Positions 24,583 through 33,635 of a stretch of 64,000 bases of DNA are shown here, piece by piece. The stretch is from assembly GCA_050953005.1 (NCBI GenBank), contig JBMNLV010000001.1:186001-250000 (forward strand), written 5' to 3'. The notes below the pieces were generated by a model. The model was not told the DNA's origin. It worked only from the letters and a program-made list of their open reading frames with translations, and made no database searches. Source of the stretch: UBA6115 sp050953005 (lineage in GTDB: Bacteria; Bacillota; Clostridia; Christensenellales; Aristaeellaceae). Each line of letters begins with the position of its first letter. The stretch's first letter is position 1. Made by a program: the position numbers and the translations under genes.

Positions 24583-26292
24583 ATGAGCGTAGAAAACGAA
24601 AAATCCAATTTTATCTGGGATATTATTGACCAGGATCTCAAAGAGGGACGGGTGGAGCGGGTTCACACGCGCTTTCCGCCGGAGCCCAACGGCTACCTGC
24701 ACATCGGCCACTGTAAAGCGATGGTGGCGGATTTCGTCACGGCTGAGCGCTACGGCGGGCTGTGCAACCTGCGCTTTGATGACACCAACCCCGAAAAAGA
24801 AGAAACCGAATATGTCGAAGGCATCATGGAGGACATCCGCTGGCTGGGCTTCGAGTGGAACGGCGGGCTGTATTTCGCCAGCGATTATTACCAGCAGTGC
24901 TATGATATCGCTGAGGACTTCATCAAGCGCGGTTTGGCGTATGTGGACGAGTTGAGCCAGGAGCAAATCCGCGAATACCGCGGCACGCTGACCGAGCCCG
25001 GCCGCAACAGCCCCTTCCGCGACCGCCCGCCACAGGAAAGCCTGGACCTGTTCCGCCGCATGCGCGCGGGAGAGTTCCCGGAGGGCAGCTACGTTTTGCG
25101 CTCCAAGATCGATATGGCTTCGCCTAACATCAATATGCGCGATCCGGTCATGTACCGCATCCTGTACAAGGAACACCACCGTACAGGCAATGAATGGTGC
25201 ATCTATCCGATGTACGACTTCTCCCACCCCCTGGGCGACGCGATCGAGGGCATCACGCACTCATTGTGCTCGCTGGAATATGAGGATCACAGGCCGCTGT
25301 ATGACTGGGCGGTTGAAAACGCGGGTTTCCGCGAGCCGCATTCAGACAGACATGGCTACAAAACCTTCGGTCCACGGCAAATTGAGTTTGCCAGGCTCAA
25401 CCTGACGCGCACCGTGATGAGCAAGCGCCATCTGCGCCGCCTGGTGGACGAGGGCTATGTCACCGGCTGGGATGACCCGCGGATGCCCACCCTGATCGGC
25501 ATGCGCCGGCGCGGCTATACGCCCGAAGCCATCCGGGACTTCATCGTCCGCGTAGGCCTGGCCAAGGCGGACAGCGTGGTGGATTTTGGCCTGCTGGAAT
25601 TCTGTGTGCGCAACGACCTGGGAAACAAGACATCCCGGGTGATGGCGGTGCTCAACCCGCTCAAGGTAGTCCTGAGCAACTGGCCTGAGGACAGGGTGGA
25701 CATCCTGGAGCAGGAAAACCATCCGGACCATCCGGAGTTCGGCAGCCGACAGGTGCGTATGGGGCGCGAGATCTACATTGAGCAGGAAGATTTTATGGAA
25801 AACCCGCCCGGAAAGTTCTTCCGCCTCAAGCCGGGCGGTGAAGTTCGCCTGAAGGGCGCCTATATCATCAAGTGTGAAGAGGTCGTCAAGCGGCCGGATG
25901 GCAGCATTGACCACCTGGTGTGCACCGTGGATCTGGACAGCCGCTCGGGCTCCGAGGGGTCCAAGCGCAAGGTCAAGGGCACCCTGCACTGGGTGGACGC
26001 AAGCACCGCGCTGCCGTTTGAAGCGCGCCTGTACGAGCCGCTGCTGGCTGACCCGGATGATATCGACGACGATACCGATAAAAAGGACTTTATCTCCCGG
26101 CTTAACCCTGACAGCCTCAAAGTCATGCAGGGGCTGATGGAGCCCGGCCTGGAAGACGCGCAGGCGGGCGATACCTTCCAATTCCTGCGCAACGGCTATT
26201 TCTGCAAGGACAGGGACTCCACTCCGGAGCTTGCAGTCTTCAACCTGGTCGTCGGGCTCAAGGACAGCTACAGGCCGCAACAGAAAGCCTGA
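24583..26292 (+). CDS. glnS: Glutaminyl-tRNA synthetase
   Basis: Charges tRNA-Gln with glutamine. The 569-residue class I synthetase has the HIGH motif in PPEPNGYLHIGHCKA, the FDDTNPEKE segment, the KMSKS equivalent VMSKRHLRRLV and the two C-terminal anticodon-binding beta-barrels. The Gln-specific RFDDTNP..EETEYVE and DFSHPLGDAIEGITHS segments separate it from GluRS. The ATG at 24583 lies just after GGTGGGG. Many Clostridia instead rely on GatCAB; a dedicated GlnRS next to GluRS means direct glutaminylation here. Confidence 0.95.
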   Translation: MSVENEKSNFIWDIIDQDLKEGRVERVHTRFPPEPNGYLHIGHCKAMVADFVTAERYGGLCNLRFDDTNPEKEETEYVEGIMEDIRWLGFEWNGGLYFASDYYQQCYDIAEDFIKRGLAYVDELSQEQIREYRGTLTEPGRNSPFRDRPPQESLDLFRRMRAGEFPEGSYVLRSKIDMASPNINMRDPVMYRILYKEHHRTGNEWCIYPMYDFSHPLGDAIEGITHSLCSLEYEDHRPLYDWAVENAGFREPHSDRHGYKTFGPRQIEFARLNLTRTVMSKRHLRRLVDEGYVTGWDDPRMPTLIGMRRRGYTPEAIRDFIVRVGLAKADSVVDFGLLEFCVRNDLGNKTSRVMAVLNPLKVVLSNWPEDRVDILEQENHPDHPEFGSRQVRMGREIYIEQEDFMENPPGKFFRLKPGGEVRLKGAYIIKCEEVVKRPDGSIDHLVCTVDLDSRSGSEGSKRKVKGTLHWVDASTALPFEARLYEPLLADPDDIDDDTDKKDFISRLNPDSLKVMQGLMEPGLEDAQAGDTFQFLRNGYFCKDRDSTPELAVFNLVVGLKDSYRPQQKA

Positions 26293-26409
26293 CAGAACGG
26301 CATGCCGGACAATCCCCTGCCAGCAGCAGTCTCGCGGCATCCCGATACGATTGAATAATAACCCTGGTCGAACAATCACATGATGTATTGACCGGGATGG
26401 AGGAGAAAC

Positions 26410-27867
26410 ATGACCGAAGTTCGCACGCGCTTTGCGCCTTCCCCCACCGGGTTTATGCATCTGGGCAACCTTCGCTCCGCCCTGTACTGCTATTTATTTA
26501 CCCGCAAGCACAAGGGCAAGTTCATCCTGCGCATCGAGGATACCGACCAGGAGCGCTTTGTGGAAGGCGCTACCGAGGTCATCTATGATACGCTGCGCGA
26601 ATGCGGCATACACTGGGATGAGGGGCCGGACATCGGCGGGCCGGTGGCACCTTACGTCCAGTCAGAGCGCAAGGATACCTATCTGCCCTACGCCAAGCAG
26701 CTGATCGCCTCCGGTCATGCCTACTACTGCTTTTGCAGCCGGGAGGAGCTCCAGCAAAGGCGCGAAGCTGCGGAATCCAAGGGACAGACCTGGAAGTATG
26801 ACAAGCACTGCCTGCACTTGGAGAAGGACGAAATCCAGCGCAGGCTGGCAGCCGGGCTTCCTTATGTAGTACGCCAAAACACGCCGCTTGAGGGCGACAG
26901 CGGCTTTGATGATCTGGTCTATGGACACATCAGCGCGCCCAATGAGACGCTGGATGACATGGTGCTCATCAAAGCGGACGGCATGCCCACCTATAATTTC
27001 GCCAACGTCATTGATGACCATTTAATGGGCATTACCCATGTCATCCGCGGGATGGAATACCTTTCCTCCACGCCCAAGTACAACCTGCTCTACAGAGCCC
27101 TGGGCTGGTCCATCCCCATGTACATTCACCTGCCCAACGTCATGCGCGACGCCAAACGCAAGCTGTCCAAGCGTGATGGCAATGCTTATTACAGTGATTT
27201 TATCAAAAACGGCTACCTGACGGAGGCGCTGATCAACTACCTGGCCTTGGTGGGCTGGAACCCGGGCGATGAGCGCGAGTTTTTTACCATGGAAGAGCTG
27301 GTCGAGGCCTTCAGCGTGGAGGGCCTGAGCAAGTCTCCCGCCATCTTTGACATCAACAAGCTGACCTGGTTCAATGCCGAGTACATCCGCCGGATGGATC
27401 CGGACAAATACCTGGAGATGGCAAAACCCTGGTTTGACCAGGCCCTGGAAGGCGTGAAAATCGACTACACGCGCCTGGCGCAGCTGATGCAAAACCGCAC
27501 TGAGGTATTCAGCCACATTCCGGGCATGGTTTCCTTTCTCAGGGAGCGGCCGGATTTTGATGTCTCGCTGTATGAGAACAAAAAGCAAAAATCCACCATC
27601 GCTTCCGCGTCCGGAGCGCTGGAGCTGTCCCGCTCATTGCTGGACAGCCTTGATGAATGGACAGAGGAGCATATCCATGGCGCGCTGCTGACCGGCATCG
27701 CTTCAGCGGGGCTGAAAAACGGTACTGTGCTCTGGCCCTTGCGCATTGCGCTCTCAGGCCAGCTGTCCACTCCCGGCGGCGCCATCGAGATCGCCTATCT
27801 TTTGGGACGAGAGGAAACCTTCCGCCGTCTGGACAGCGCCCTTCGCGTCCTGCGCGCGCAGGTATAA
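26410..27867 (+). CDS. gltX: Glutamyl-tRNA synthetase
   Basis: Charges tRNA-Glu with glutamate. The 485-residue protein shows the HIGH-type motif RFAPSPTGFMHLGNLRSA, LRIEDTDQERFVEGA, the insert YYCFCSREEL and the KMSKS-type loop KRKLSKRDGNAYYSDF, then the helical anticodon-binding domain. AGGAG precedes the ATG. It follows glnS by 117 bases in the same orientation and may share its transcript. Confidence 0.95.
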   Translation: MTEVRTRFAPSPTGFMHLGNLRSALYCYLFTRKHKGKFILRIEDTDQERFVEGATEVIYDTLRECGIHWDEGPDIGGPVAPYVQSERKDTYLPYAKQLIASGHAYYCFCSREELQQRREAAESKGQTWKYDKHCLHLEKDEIQRRLAAGLPYVVRQNTPLEGDSGFDDLVYGHISAPNETLDDMVLIKADGMPTYNFANVIDDHLMGITHVIRGMEYLSSTPKYNLLYRALGWSIPMYIHLPNVMRDAKRKLSKRDGNAYYSDFIKNGYLTEALINYLALVGWNPGDEREFFTMEELVEAFSVEGLSKSPAIFDINKLTWFNAEYIRRMDPDKYLEMAKPWFDQALEGVKIDYTRLAQLMQNRTEVFSHIPGMVSFLRERPDFDVSLYENKKQKSTIASASGALELSRSLLDSLDEWTEEHIHGALLTGIASAGLKNGTVLWPLRIALSGQLSTPGGAIEIAYLLGREETFRRLDSALRVLRAQV

Positions 27868-27933
27868 TATGGATGGTTTTTGAAAACCGGGTAAAAAGAA
27901 ACCAAAATCCGACCATATTCTACCCCCGATCCC

Positions 27934-27962
27934 TTGTGAGGTACCGTAAAACTGTGTATACT
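27934..27962 (+). promoter_or_regulatory. Sigma-A promoter of the HPr-like operon
   Basis: TTGTGA (27934-27939), 17-base spacer, TATACT (27957-27962), 30 bases ahead of the start codon. Confidence 0.65.
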
Positions 27963-27991
27963 GTTTCAAGAATAACAGGAGGTGACAATAG

Positions 27992-28219
27992 ATGAAATCC
28001 GTACCCATCAAGCTCAGCTTTGCCGAGGAAGTCAAGACCTTTGTCAATGTGGCCAACCGCTACGATTATGACATGGATCTTCGCGCCGGGCGCCACGTAG
28101 TGGATGCCAAATCCATCCTGGGCATTTTTTCCCTGGATTTGAGCAAGCCGATTACCCTGGAGGTGTACGCGGAAGACTGTGATGACCTGCTTGAAGATCT
28201 GAAGCCGTTCATCGTCTAA
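27992..28219 (+). CDS. HPr-like protein lacking the phosphorylatable histidine
   Basis: A 75-residue protein with the HPr fold pattern: the C-terminal half reads VVDAKSILGIFSLDLSKPI followed by a helix DCDDLLEDLKPF. In HPr the active site GLHARPA lies near residue 15; here that position reads SFAEEVKTFVNVA, with no His. A Ser is present at the position of the regulatory Ser46 (AKSILG). It therefore cannot carry phosphate in the sugar PTS, and may act like Crh as a regulatory protein. AGGAGGT precedes the ATG. It leads an operon with a GH130 phosphorylase and a dipeptidase. Confidence 0.82.
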   Translation: MKSVPIKLSFAEEVKTFVNVANRYDYDMDLRAGRHVVDAKSILGIFSLDLSKPITLEVYAEDCDDLLEDLKPFIV

Positions 28220-28295
28220 GACAGCTCCATCCCTGACCTGCTATGACACACATGTGCACAGCAGGTTTTCTTCATTCATAAAGGAGACGACAGAC

Positions 28296-29270
28296 ATGGC
28301 ACGCATCATCGGGCAGGCGCTGCCCAACATCCCCTGGGAGGACAAACCCCAGGATTGCACAGCTCCTGTATGGCGTTACAGCCGCAACCCCATCATCCCC
28401 AGAAATGCCATTCCTTCCTCCAACAGTGTGTTCAACTCAGCCGCCGTCCCCTTTAACGGCAAGTTCGCCGGCGTATTCCGCTGCGATAATAAAGCCATGG
28501 AGATGAACATCCATGCGGGCTTCAGCGAGGATGGCATCAGCTGGAGCATCAACCACGAACCCATCACCTTTCTGGGCGATCCGGAGGTGACCCGGCTGCA
28601 GTACCGCTATGACGCGCGCGTGTGCCAGGTGGAGGGCAAGTATTATGTGGTCTGGTGCAACGGCTACCATGGCCCCACGATCGGCCTGGGCTATACGGAT
28701 GATTTTAAAACCTTCTACCAGCTGGAGAATGCCTTCTTGCCCTATAACCGCAACGGTGTCCTCTTCCCGCGCAAAATCAACGGCCACTACATGATGCTCA
28801 GCCGGCCTTCGGACACCGGGCATACAGCCTTTGGCGACATCTTCATCAGCCAGAGTCCGGATTTGGTTTATTGGGGCAAGCACCGCCATGTGTTTGGCAC
28901 AGCGGGCGGCTGGCAATCCACCAAGGTGGGGGCAGGTCCCACGCCGATAGAGACCGATGAGGGCTGGTTGATGATCTATCACGGCGTCATCACCACCTGC
29001 AATGGCTATGTCTACCGCTTTGGCGCGGCGCTGCTGGACCTGGAGCAGCCCTGGAAAGTCATCGTCCGCGGCAGCTGGTACCTCCTGGGGCCGGAAACGC
29101 TCTATGAAATTGCCGGTGACGTACCGGGCGTCACCTTTCCCTGCGCAGCGCTGACTGACGCGCCCACAGGGCGCATCACGATCTATTATGGCTGCGCAGA
29201 CACCGTGACCGGTCTGTGCTTCACCACAGTGGATGAAGTGCTCGGCTTTATTAAGGCTCATCAGAGGTGA
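28296..29270 (+). CDS. GH130-family glycoside phosphorylase
   Basis: A 324-residue cytosolic enzyme of the GH130 five-bladed propeller family, which cleaves beta-mannosidic bonds with phosphate to release mannose-1-phosphate. The repeated blade motifs are visible, with RYDARVCQVEGKYYVVW holding the likely catalytic Asp, GVLFPRKINGHYMMLSRP, and GAGPTPIETDEGWLMIYHG. Which manno-oligosaccharide it prefers is not readable. AAGGAGA precedes the ATG at 28296. It is 77 bases after the HPr-like gene. Confidence 0.88.
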   Translation: MARIIGQALPNIPWEDKPQDCTAPVWRYSRNPIIPRNAIPSSNSVFNSAAVPFNGKFAGVFRCDNKAMEMNIHAGFSEDGISWSINHEPITFLGDPEVTRLQYRYDARVCQVEGKYYVVWCNGYHGPTIGLGYTDDFKTFYQLENAFLPYNRNGVLFPRKINGHYMMLSRPSDTGHTAFGDIFISQSPDLVYWGKHRHVFGTAGGWQSTKVGAGPTPIETDEGWLMIYHGVITTCNGYVYRFGAALLDLEQPWKVIVRGSWYLLGPETLYEIAGDVPGVTFPCAALTDAPTGRITIYYGCADTVTGLCFTTVDEVLGFIKAHQR

Positions 29271-29275
29271 GTAAA

Positions 29276-30181
29276 ATGATTCTATGTGATACGCACGCGG
29301 ACACCCTTCACCGCATGGCAGTGGAGCCCGGGGGGCAGTATGACCTGAGTTTGGATCGCTTGCGCGCGGGCGGGGTCAACCTGCAGGTTATGGCCATGTT
29401 TGTAGGAAAAGACCCGACACCGGATAAACTCGCCGTCCTGTTTGACAGGATGCTTAAAGCAAAGGACCAGCTGCTGCGTGAGGGCTGGCTGCAAACTGAC
29501 GATCCGGAAGAAGCCGCGGCCGGACAAACGCAGTTCATGCTGTCTGTGGAAGGCTGCGAGATTTTCGAAGAAGACCTGCACACCATTGACCGCTACCGCC
29601 AGCTTGGCGTGCGCATGGCGGCAGTTACCTGGAATTATGAAAACAAGCTGGGCACCCCGGCTTGCCTCAACCCGGATGACGGGCTGAAGCCCTACGGCCT
29701 GACGGCAGTGCGCCATATGCAGCGCCTGGGCATCGCGGTGGATGTATCCCATCTGAACATCCAGGGTTTCTATGACATTCTCGGCAAAACGGACATGCCT
29801 CCCCTGGCCAGCCACTCCTGTTGCCGCGCGCTGCGGGACCATCCGCGCAACTTATGGGATGATCAGCTCAAGGCGCTGTTTGCCGCCGGCGGCTATATTG
29901 GCGTCAACTTCCTGCCATATTTTCTGATTACGCCTGACAAGCCCTGCACGATAGACACGGTGATTGATCATATTGACCACCTGCACCAATTGGGCGGACA
30001 GGGCAAGGTGGGCTTTGGAAGTGATTTTGACGGCATCAGAGAGAAACCGGAAGGCCTGGACAATCCCTCAGATTTTCCGGCCTTGCTGGAAGGGCTGCGC
30101 CGCCGTGGTTATCAGGAGGAAACCATCCGGGACATTGCCGGGAGGAACCTGCTGGCCTATTACCGGCGTATTGCAGGCTGA
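29276..30181 (+). CDS. Membrane-dipeptidase-like M19 peptidase
   Basis: A 301-residue zinc dipeptidase of family M19 (renal dipeptidase type). Metal-binding residues are visible: His7 and Asp9 in CDTHADT, Glu in SVEGCEIF, His in VSHLN and SHSCCRALRDHPRN, and GSDFDG near the C-terminus. No signal peptide, so it is cytosolic. The ATG at 29276 is preferred (GAGGTG 6 bases before it) over a GTG at 29267 that overlaps the previous stop. It ends the operon; the GC content falls sharply just after it. Confidence 0.88.
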   Translation: MILCDTHADTLHRMAVEPGGQYDLSLDRLRAGGVNLQVMAMFVGKDPTPDKLAVLFDRMLKAKDQLLREGWLQTDDPEEAAAGQTQFMLSVEGCEIFEEDLHTIDRYRQLGVRMAAVTWNYENKLGTPACLNPDDGLKPYGLTAVRHMQRLGIAVDVSHLNIQGFYDILGKTDMPPLASHSCCRALRDHPRNLWDDQLKALFAAGGYIGVNFLPYFLITPDKPCTIDTVIDHIDHLHQLGGQGKVGFGSDFDGIREKPEGLDNPSDFPALLEGLRRRGYQEETIRDIAGRNLLAYYRRIAG

Positions 30182-30306
30182 CAAGGAAAAATAAAGACAT
30201 ATACTTATATTATCTTGTGTGGTGCATACCATTTTTGACAAAAGAATTAAAAGGGGCTGCAGCTTTTTTCCTGCTACAGCGTTACATTATTGATTGCATA
30301 AATAGA

Positions 30307-30335
30307 TTGACAACATCAATTAAATAGTTTTTAAT
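30307..30335 (+). promoter_or_regulatory. Promoter of the restriction-modification island
   Basis: TTGACA (30307-30312), 17-base spacer, TTTAAT (30330-30335), 31 bases before the regulator gene, in a strongly AT-rich segment. Confidence 0.65.
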
Positions 30336-30365
30336 ATCAATTAGAAGTTTTAAGGAGGTGTTTTT

Positions 30366-30578
30366 ATGACTACTTCAGAACAAATTCGTGTTTTGTGCGT
30401 TAGAACAGGCGTTAGTTTATCGGAGTTAGCTCGTCGAATAAATCAAACACCGCAAAATTTTTATGCTAAACTCAAACGAAATACAATATCACAGGACGAA
30501 CTTAACCAGATTGCAAGAGTTTTGGGTGTTACATACGAACAATACTTCATTTTAAGCAACGGTGATCTCATTAAGTAA
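30366..30578 (+). CDS. XRE-family HTH regulator (possible R-M control protein)
   Basis: A 70-residue protein that is almost entirely one helix-turn-helix: RTGVSLSELARRINQTPQNF is the DNA-reading unit, followed by ISQDELNQIARVLGVTYEQ. AAGGAGGT precedes the ATG. It starts the AT-rich island and ends 14 bases before the methyltransferase, the usual place for the controller of a restriction-modification system. Its codon use, rich in A and T, differs from the genes on either side. A role in timing methylase and nuclease expression is inference. Confidence 0.82.
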   Translation: MTTSEQIRVLCVRTGVSLSELARRINQTPQNFYAKLKRNTISQDELNQIARVLGVTYEQYFILSNGDLIK

Positions 30579-30592
30579 GAAAGGTTTTGGTT

Positions 30593-31867
30593 ATGAGTGA
30601 GCACAAAATCATATTTGGCGATAGTCGTTCGCTAAATCAAATAAAAGATAAGTCAGTACAGTTAATTATAACTTCACCTCCGTATTGGCAACTAAAAGAT
30701 TATGGCGCAGATGGACAAATTGGTTTTAATGACAGCTATGAAAACTACATAAACAATTTAAATTTAGTATGGAAAGAATGCCATCGTGTTCTTTCTGATG
30801 GATGCAAATTATGTATCAATATCGGAGACCAGTTCGCCCGTTCTGTTTACTATGGCAGATATAAGGTTATTCCTATTAGAACAGAGATAATTCGTTTCTG
30901 TGAATCTCTTGGTATGGATTATATGGGAGCCATTATTTGGCAGAAAACAACTACGATGAATACTTCCGGTGGAGGAGCAATTATGGGAAGCTACCCTTAT
31001 CCACGAAACGGTATTCTTAAAATAGATTATGAATTTATTCTGCTTTTTAAAAAACTTGGAAACGCTCCAAAACCAACTCAACACCAGAAAAAATTATCTG
31101 CTATGACAAGGGAAGAATGGGGAGAGTATTTTTCTTCTCATTGGAATTTTAACGGTGTTAAGCAAACGGGACATATAGCCATGTTTCCAGAAGAACTGCC
31201 GAAACGCTTGATTAAAATGTTTTCCTTTGTAGGTGAGACTATTTTTGATCCTTTTGCTGGTAGTGGCACAACTTCACTTGCTGCAAAGAATCTTGGTAGA
31301 AACTCTATCGGTTATGAAATTAACAAAGAATTTGCACCGATTATTCGAGAGAAACTTGGAGCTGACCAAATAATGATTGGGGAAGAAGCGAAAATAGAAT
31401 TCTCCGAAGATAAAATCGGTAACATTTCTTCATTTAGCCAGCTTCCTTATATTTTCCATGATCCTCACCGCATGGATAAAAAAGTCGATGTAAAAAAACT
31501 TCAATTTGGCTCGAAAATTGATCATTCAGAGGCGAAACGAGACGAATTATTCATTGTAAAGAAAGTTATTGCTCCCGATAGAATTGAACTGAATAATGGT
31601 CTTACTGTTCGTATGCTGGGGATTAAGCCCAATCCACATTATCGAAGAGAAGCTATTAATTTTCTACAGGACAAATTTCAAAAGAGAAAAGTTTTCTTGA
31701 AGTACGATGCTGTTAAGTATGATACTGATAATAACCTTCTATGTTACGTTTATCTAGACAATAAGACTTTTATTAATAATCATTTGGTCAGAACCGGATA
31801 TGTAGACGTTGATACTGCTATTGATTACTCATGTCAAAAAAAGTTTTTGAATTCCTTACCAAACTAA
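30593..31867 (+). CDS. DNA methyltransferase (beta-class, likely N4-cytosine) fused to an SNase-like domain
   Basis: A 424-residue protein. Residues 1-250 are a site-specific DNA methyltransferase: motif IV TSPPYW at 27-32 comes before motif I FAGSGT at 221-226, the beta-class order, and TSPPYW suits N4-cytosine or N6-adenine methylation. From about 318 to the end the sequence has the staphylococcal-nuclease pattern: IVKKVIAPDRIELNNGLTVR, MLGIKPNPHY, KVFLKYDAVKYDTDN, then YVYLDNKTFINNHLVRTGYV. The usual DGDT is replaced by APDR, and the catalytic Arg/Glu are not evident, so it may bind rather than cut DNA. The ATG at 30593 follows AAGAAAGG. The MjaI-type partner suggests a CTAG site. Confidence 0.85.
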   Translation: MSEHKIIFGDSRSLNQIKDKSVQLIITSPPYWQLKDYGADGQIGFNDSYENYINNLNLVWKECHRVLSDGCKLCINIGDQFARSVYYGRYKVIPIRTEIIRFCESLGMDYMGAIIWQKTTTMNTSGGGAIMGSYPYPRNGILKIDYEFILLFKKLGNAPKPTQHQKKLSAMTREEWGEYFSSHWNFNGVKQTGHIAMFPEELPKRLIKMFSFVGETIFDPFAGSGTTSLAAKNLGRNSIGYEINKEFAPIIREKLGADQIMIGEEAKIEFSEDKIGNISSFSQLPYIFHDPHRMDKKVDVKKLQFGSKIDHSEAKRDELFIVKKVIAPDRIELNNGLTVRMLGIKPNPHYRREAINFLQDKFQKRKVFLKYDAVKYDTDNNLLCYVYLDNKTFINNHLVRTGYVDVDTAIDYSCQKKFLNSLPN

Positions 31868-31869
31868 AA

Positions 31870-31897
31870 GGTGGGCAGAGTTTATCACTTCTGCCCA
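31870..31897. terminator. Hairpin between the convergent methyltransferase and endonuclease genes
   Basis: Stem GTGGGCAG (31870-31877)/CTGCCCAC (31890-31897), extendable by two pairs; no long T run. Confidence 0.6.
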
Positions 31898-32004
31898 CAA
31901 ACCACCTATTCTTCGACTTCAACAATCATTCCGGATTTCTTTTTGGTGTAATAAATCATCTTTACACTGATTGTTTCAGATAATCTGCCCATGGTTTTGT
32001 ATGT

Positions 32005-33635
32005 AGTGTCTCCTGAATAACCAACAATTCAGCCACACAGGCACGCCAACGGTACCGGCGTGTCTGTTTTTGTGCTTTCCGACCGGCGAAATAGCGCTGC
32101 CAAAAAGAGCCAAATGTAGAGCCTCAGCCGCCTGAACAGGTTCCGGGTCAGGATGGCGGCATGAATGTCCACCTCGCTGGTGTGTTTCTGCCGCATCATC
32201 ACCAGATCAAGCCCATATCGGCGCTTGCAAACACCGATACATCCCTCAATATGACTCCGCTCTCCTGACTCCTGTCGCTCCAGTGCCAGCGCTTCCTCAT
32301 ACACCTGTCGGTCTTTGGGTGGTCGTCCCAGTTTGGGACCATTCAACCGGATGCCACGCTCCCTGCACCAGGTGAGATTCTCCCTCGTTCGGTAGATCCT
32401 GTCTACCAGTCCCCGCTCCGGATAGTGGCCCGTTTGCTCCTTGTATCGCTCCATCGAAGCCATCAGTGTTTTGCTTTCGTTGAAGGCATCCCACGAGATT
32501 TCCTCAATCCTCGCATAGCCATCGCTCAGGCTCAGCGCCACCTTCGCACCGAACTCCACCGACACTGCCGCCTTGCCCCGAACAATCGGTCGCACCCAGG
32601 GCTGGTGCAGGCTTACAATCCGGTCATCCACCCGGTGCGTATTGCTGTCATACATCTCCTGCTGCTGCGCGTACAGCAGCTGGATCACTGCCATGCGCTC
32701 CAGCTCCTTTGCGCTCAGCGCGTCCGGATATTTGCTCAGGATGGCTTCCAGATAACCGAGGTTCCGTTTGACATAGCCCAGCTGCTGACGAATCGCTTTG
32801 CGAATCTTCTTGCGCGTTGGTTTCCGGTCCCGGGCAAACCGCAGCCAGTCCCGCCTGGCCAGGTTCCGGTAGGTTCTGGGCTTATTACCTTCCGTTGCGC
32901 CTGCCTTGTGCGCTGTATCAATCATCCCTTCCAGCAGCTCCCGCCCTTCGTTGAGCAGCGAAGCATCGGTGGGAAAACGGATGTTCTGCGGAACACAGGT
33001 CGCGTCCAGGATCAGCGTCCCTCGGTTGACCGGGCCTCCTCCCTCACTGTCAGCGTCATCATGATTGTCGTCATCGGAACCAGGCTCCTTTTCTGCTTTC
33101 ACCTTTTTACGGCCAATCACATAGTCATTCAACTCTGACAACATCTCCGGCGTGATCCGCTCCCGAAACCACGTCATCACGCTGGGGTCAAAGGGCCTGA
33201 CGTTGGTATATTCCGCAAACCCCAGGAAGTACTGCAGATAGGGGTTCTCCCGGATCTCTTCCACCGTGTCCTCATCTGAAAAACCATAGCGCTTCTTGAT
33301 AATCAAAGAGCCGATGGCCATCCGGGCCGACTTTGCCGGCTTCCCCTCCCGGGGGTTGCTAAACAGTGCAGCATACCGCTCCTCAAAGACTTCCCAGGGG
33401 ATGAGCTCCGACATCCTTACCCATCTGTTCTCGGAATTCAGCCTGACGCCACCAAACAGCGTCGCGTCTTCAAAAAAGGTCGCCTGGCGTGCTTTCTTCT
33501 CGTACATACCGTTTCATCTCCAGTTCAAGTGCAAGGGTTTTGCGTGCTTTCTGCAATTATCCTTGCACACATGATACCAGAAAATGGCCGGAAGATGTGG
33601 ATTTGTCTTGTGTTTGGAGTTGTTCAGCAGACACT
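32005..33635 (-). mobile_element. Insertion sequence of the IS5/IS1182 group, 1631 bp
   Basis: The element is bounded by terminal inverted repeats: AGTGTCTCCTGAATAAC at the left end (32005) matches AGTGTCTGCTGAACAAC read inward from the right end (33635), two mismatches. ATGT lies just outside both ends (32001-32004 and 33636-33639), a 4-bp target duplication. It carries one intact DDE transposase. It sits inside the endonuclease gene, is GC-rich like the host genome, and so probably jumped in after the AT-rich island arrived. Confidence 0.88.
32029..33507 (-). CDS. DDE transposase, IS5/IS1182 type
   Basis: A 492-residue intact transposase. The N-terminal domain (AIGSLIIKKRYGFSDEDTVE, FDPSVMTWFRERI) binds DNA. 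The catalytic acids are visible as LILDATCVPQNIRFPTD, then LVDRIYRTRENL, and ERSHIEGCIGVCKRRYG holding the final Glu. An acidic linker (GSDDDNHDDADSEGG) sits before the first Asp. No frameshift, so the element may still move. Start at the ATG 129 bases from the right end. IS5 and IS1182 share this architecture and I cannot separate them by eye. Confidence 0.88.
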   Translation of the reverse strand: MYEKKARQATFFEDATLFGGVRLNSENRWVRMSELIPWEVFEERYAALFSNPREGKPAKSARMAIGSLIIKKRYGFSDEDTVEEIRENPYLQYFLGFAEYTNVRPFDPSVMTWFRERITPEMLSELNDYVIGRKKVKAEKEPGSDDDNHDDADSEGGGPVNRGTLILDATCVPQNIRFPTDASLLNEGRELLEGMIDTAHKAGATEGNKPRTYRNLARRDWLRFARDRKPTRKKIRKAIRQQLGYVKRNLGYLEAILSKYPDALSAKELERMAVIQLLYAQQQEMYDSNTHRVDDRIVSLHQPWVRPIVRGKAAVSVEFGAKVALSLSDGYARIEEISWDAFNESKTLMASMERYKEQTGHYPERGLVDRIYRTRENLTWCRERGIRLNGPKLGRPPKDRQVYEEALALERQESGERSHIEGCIGVCKRRYGLDLVMMRQKHTSEVDIHAAILTRNLFRRLRLYIWLFLAALFRRSESTKTDTPVPLACLCG

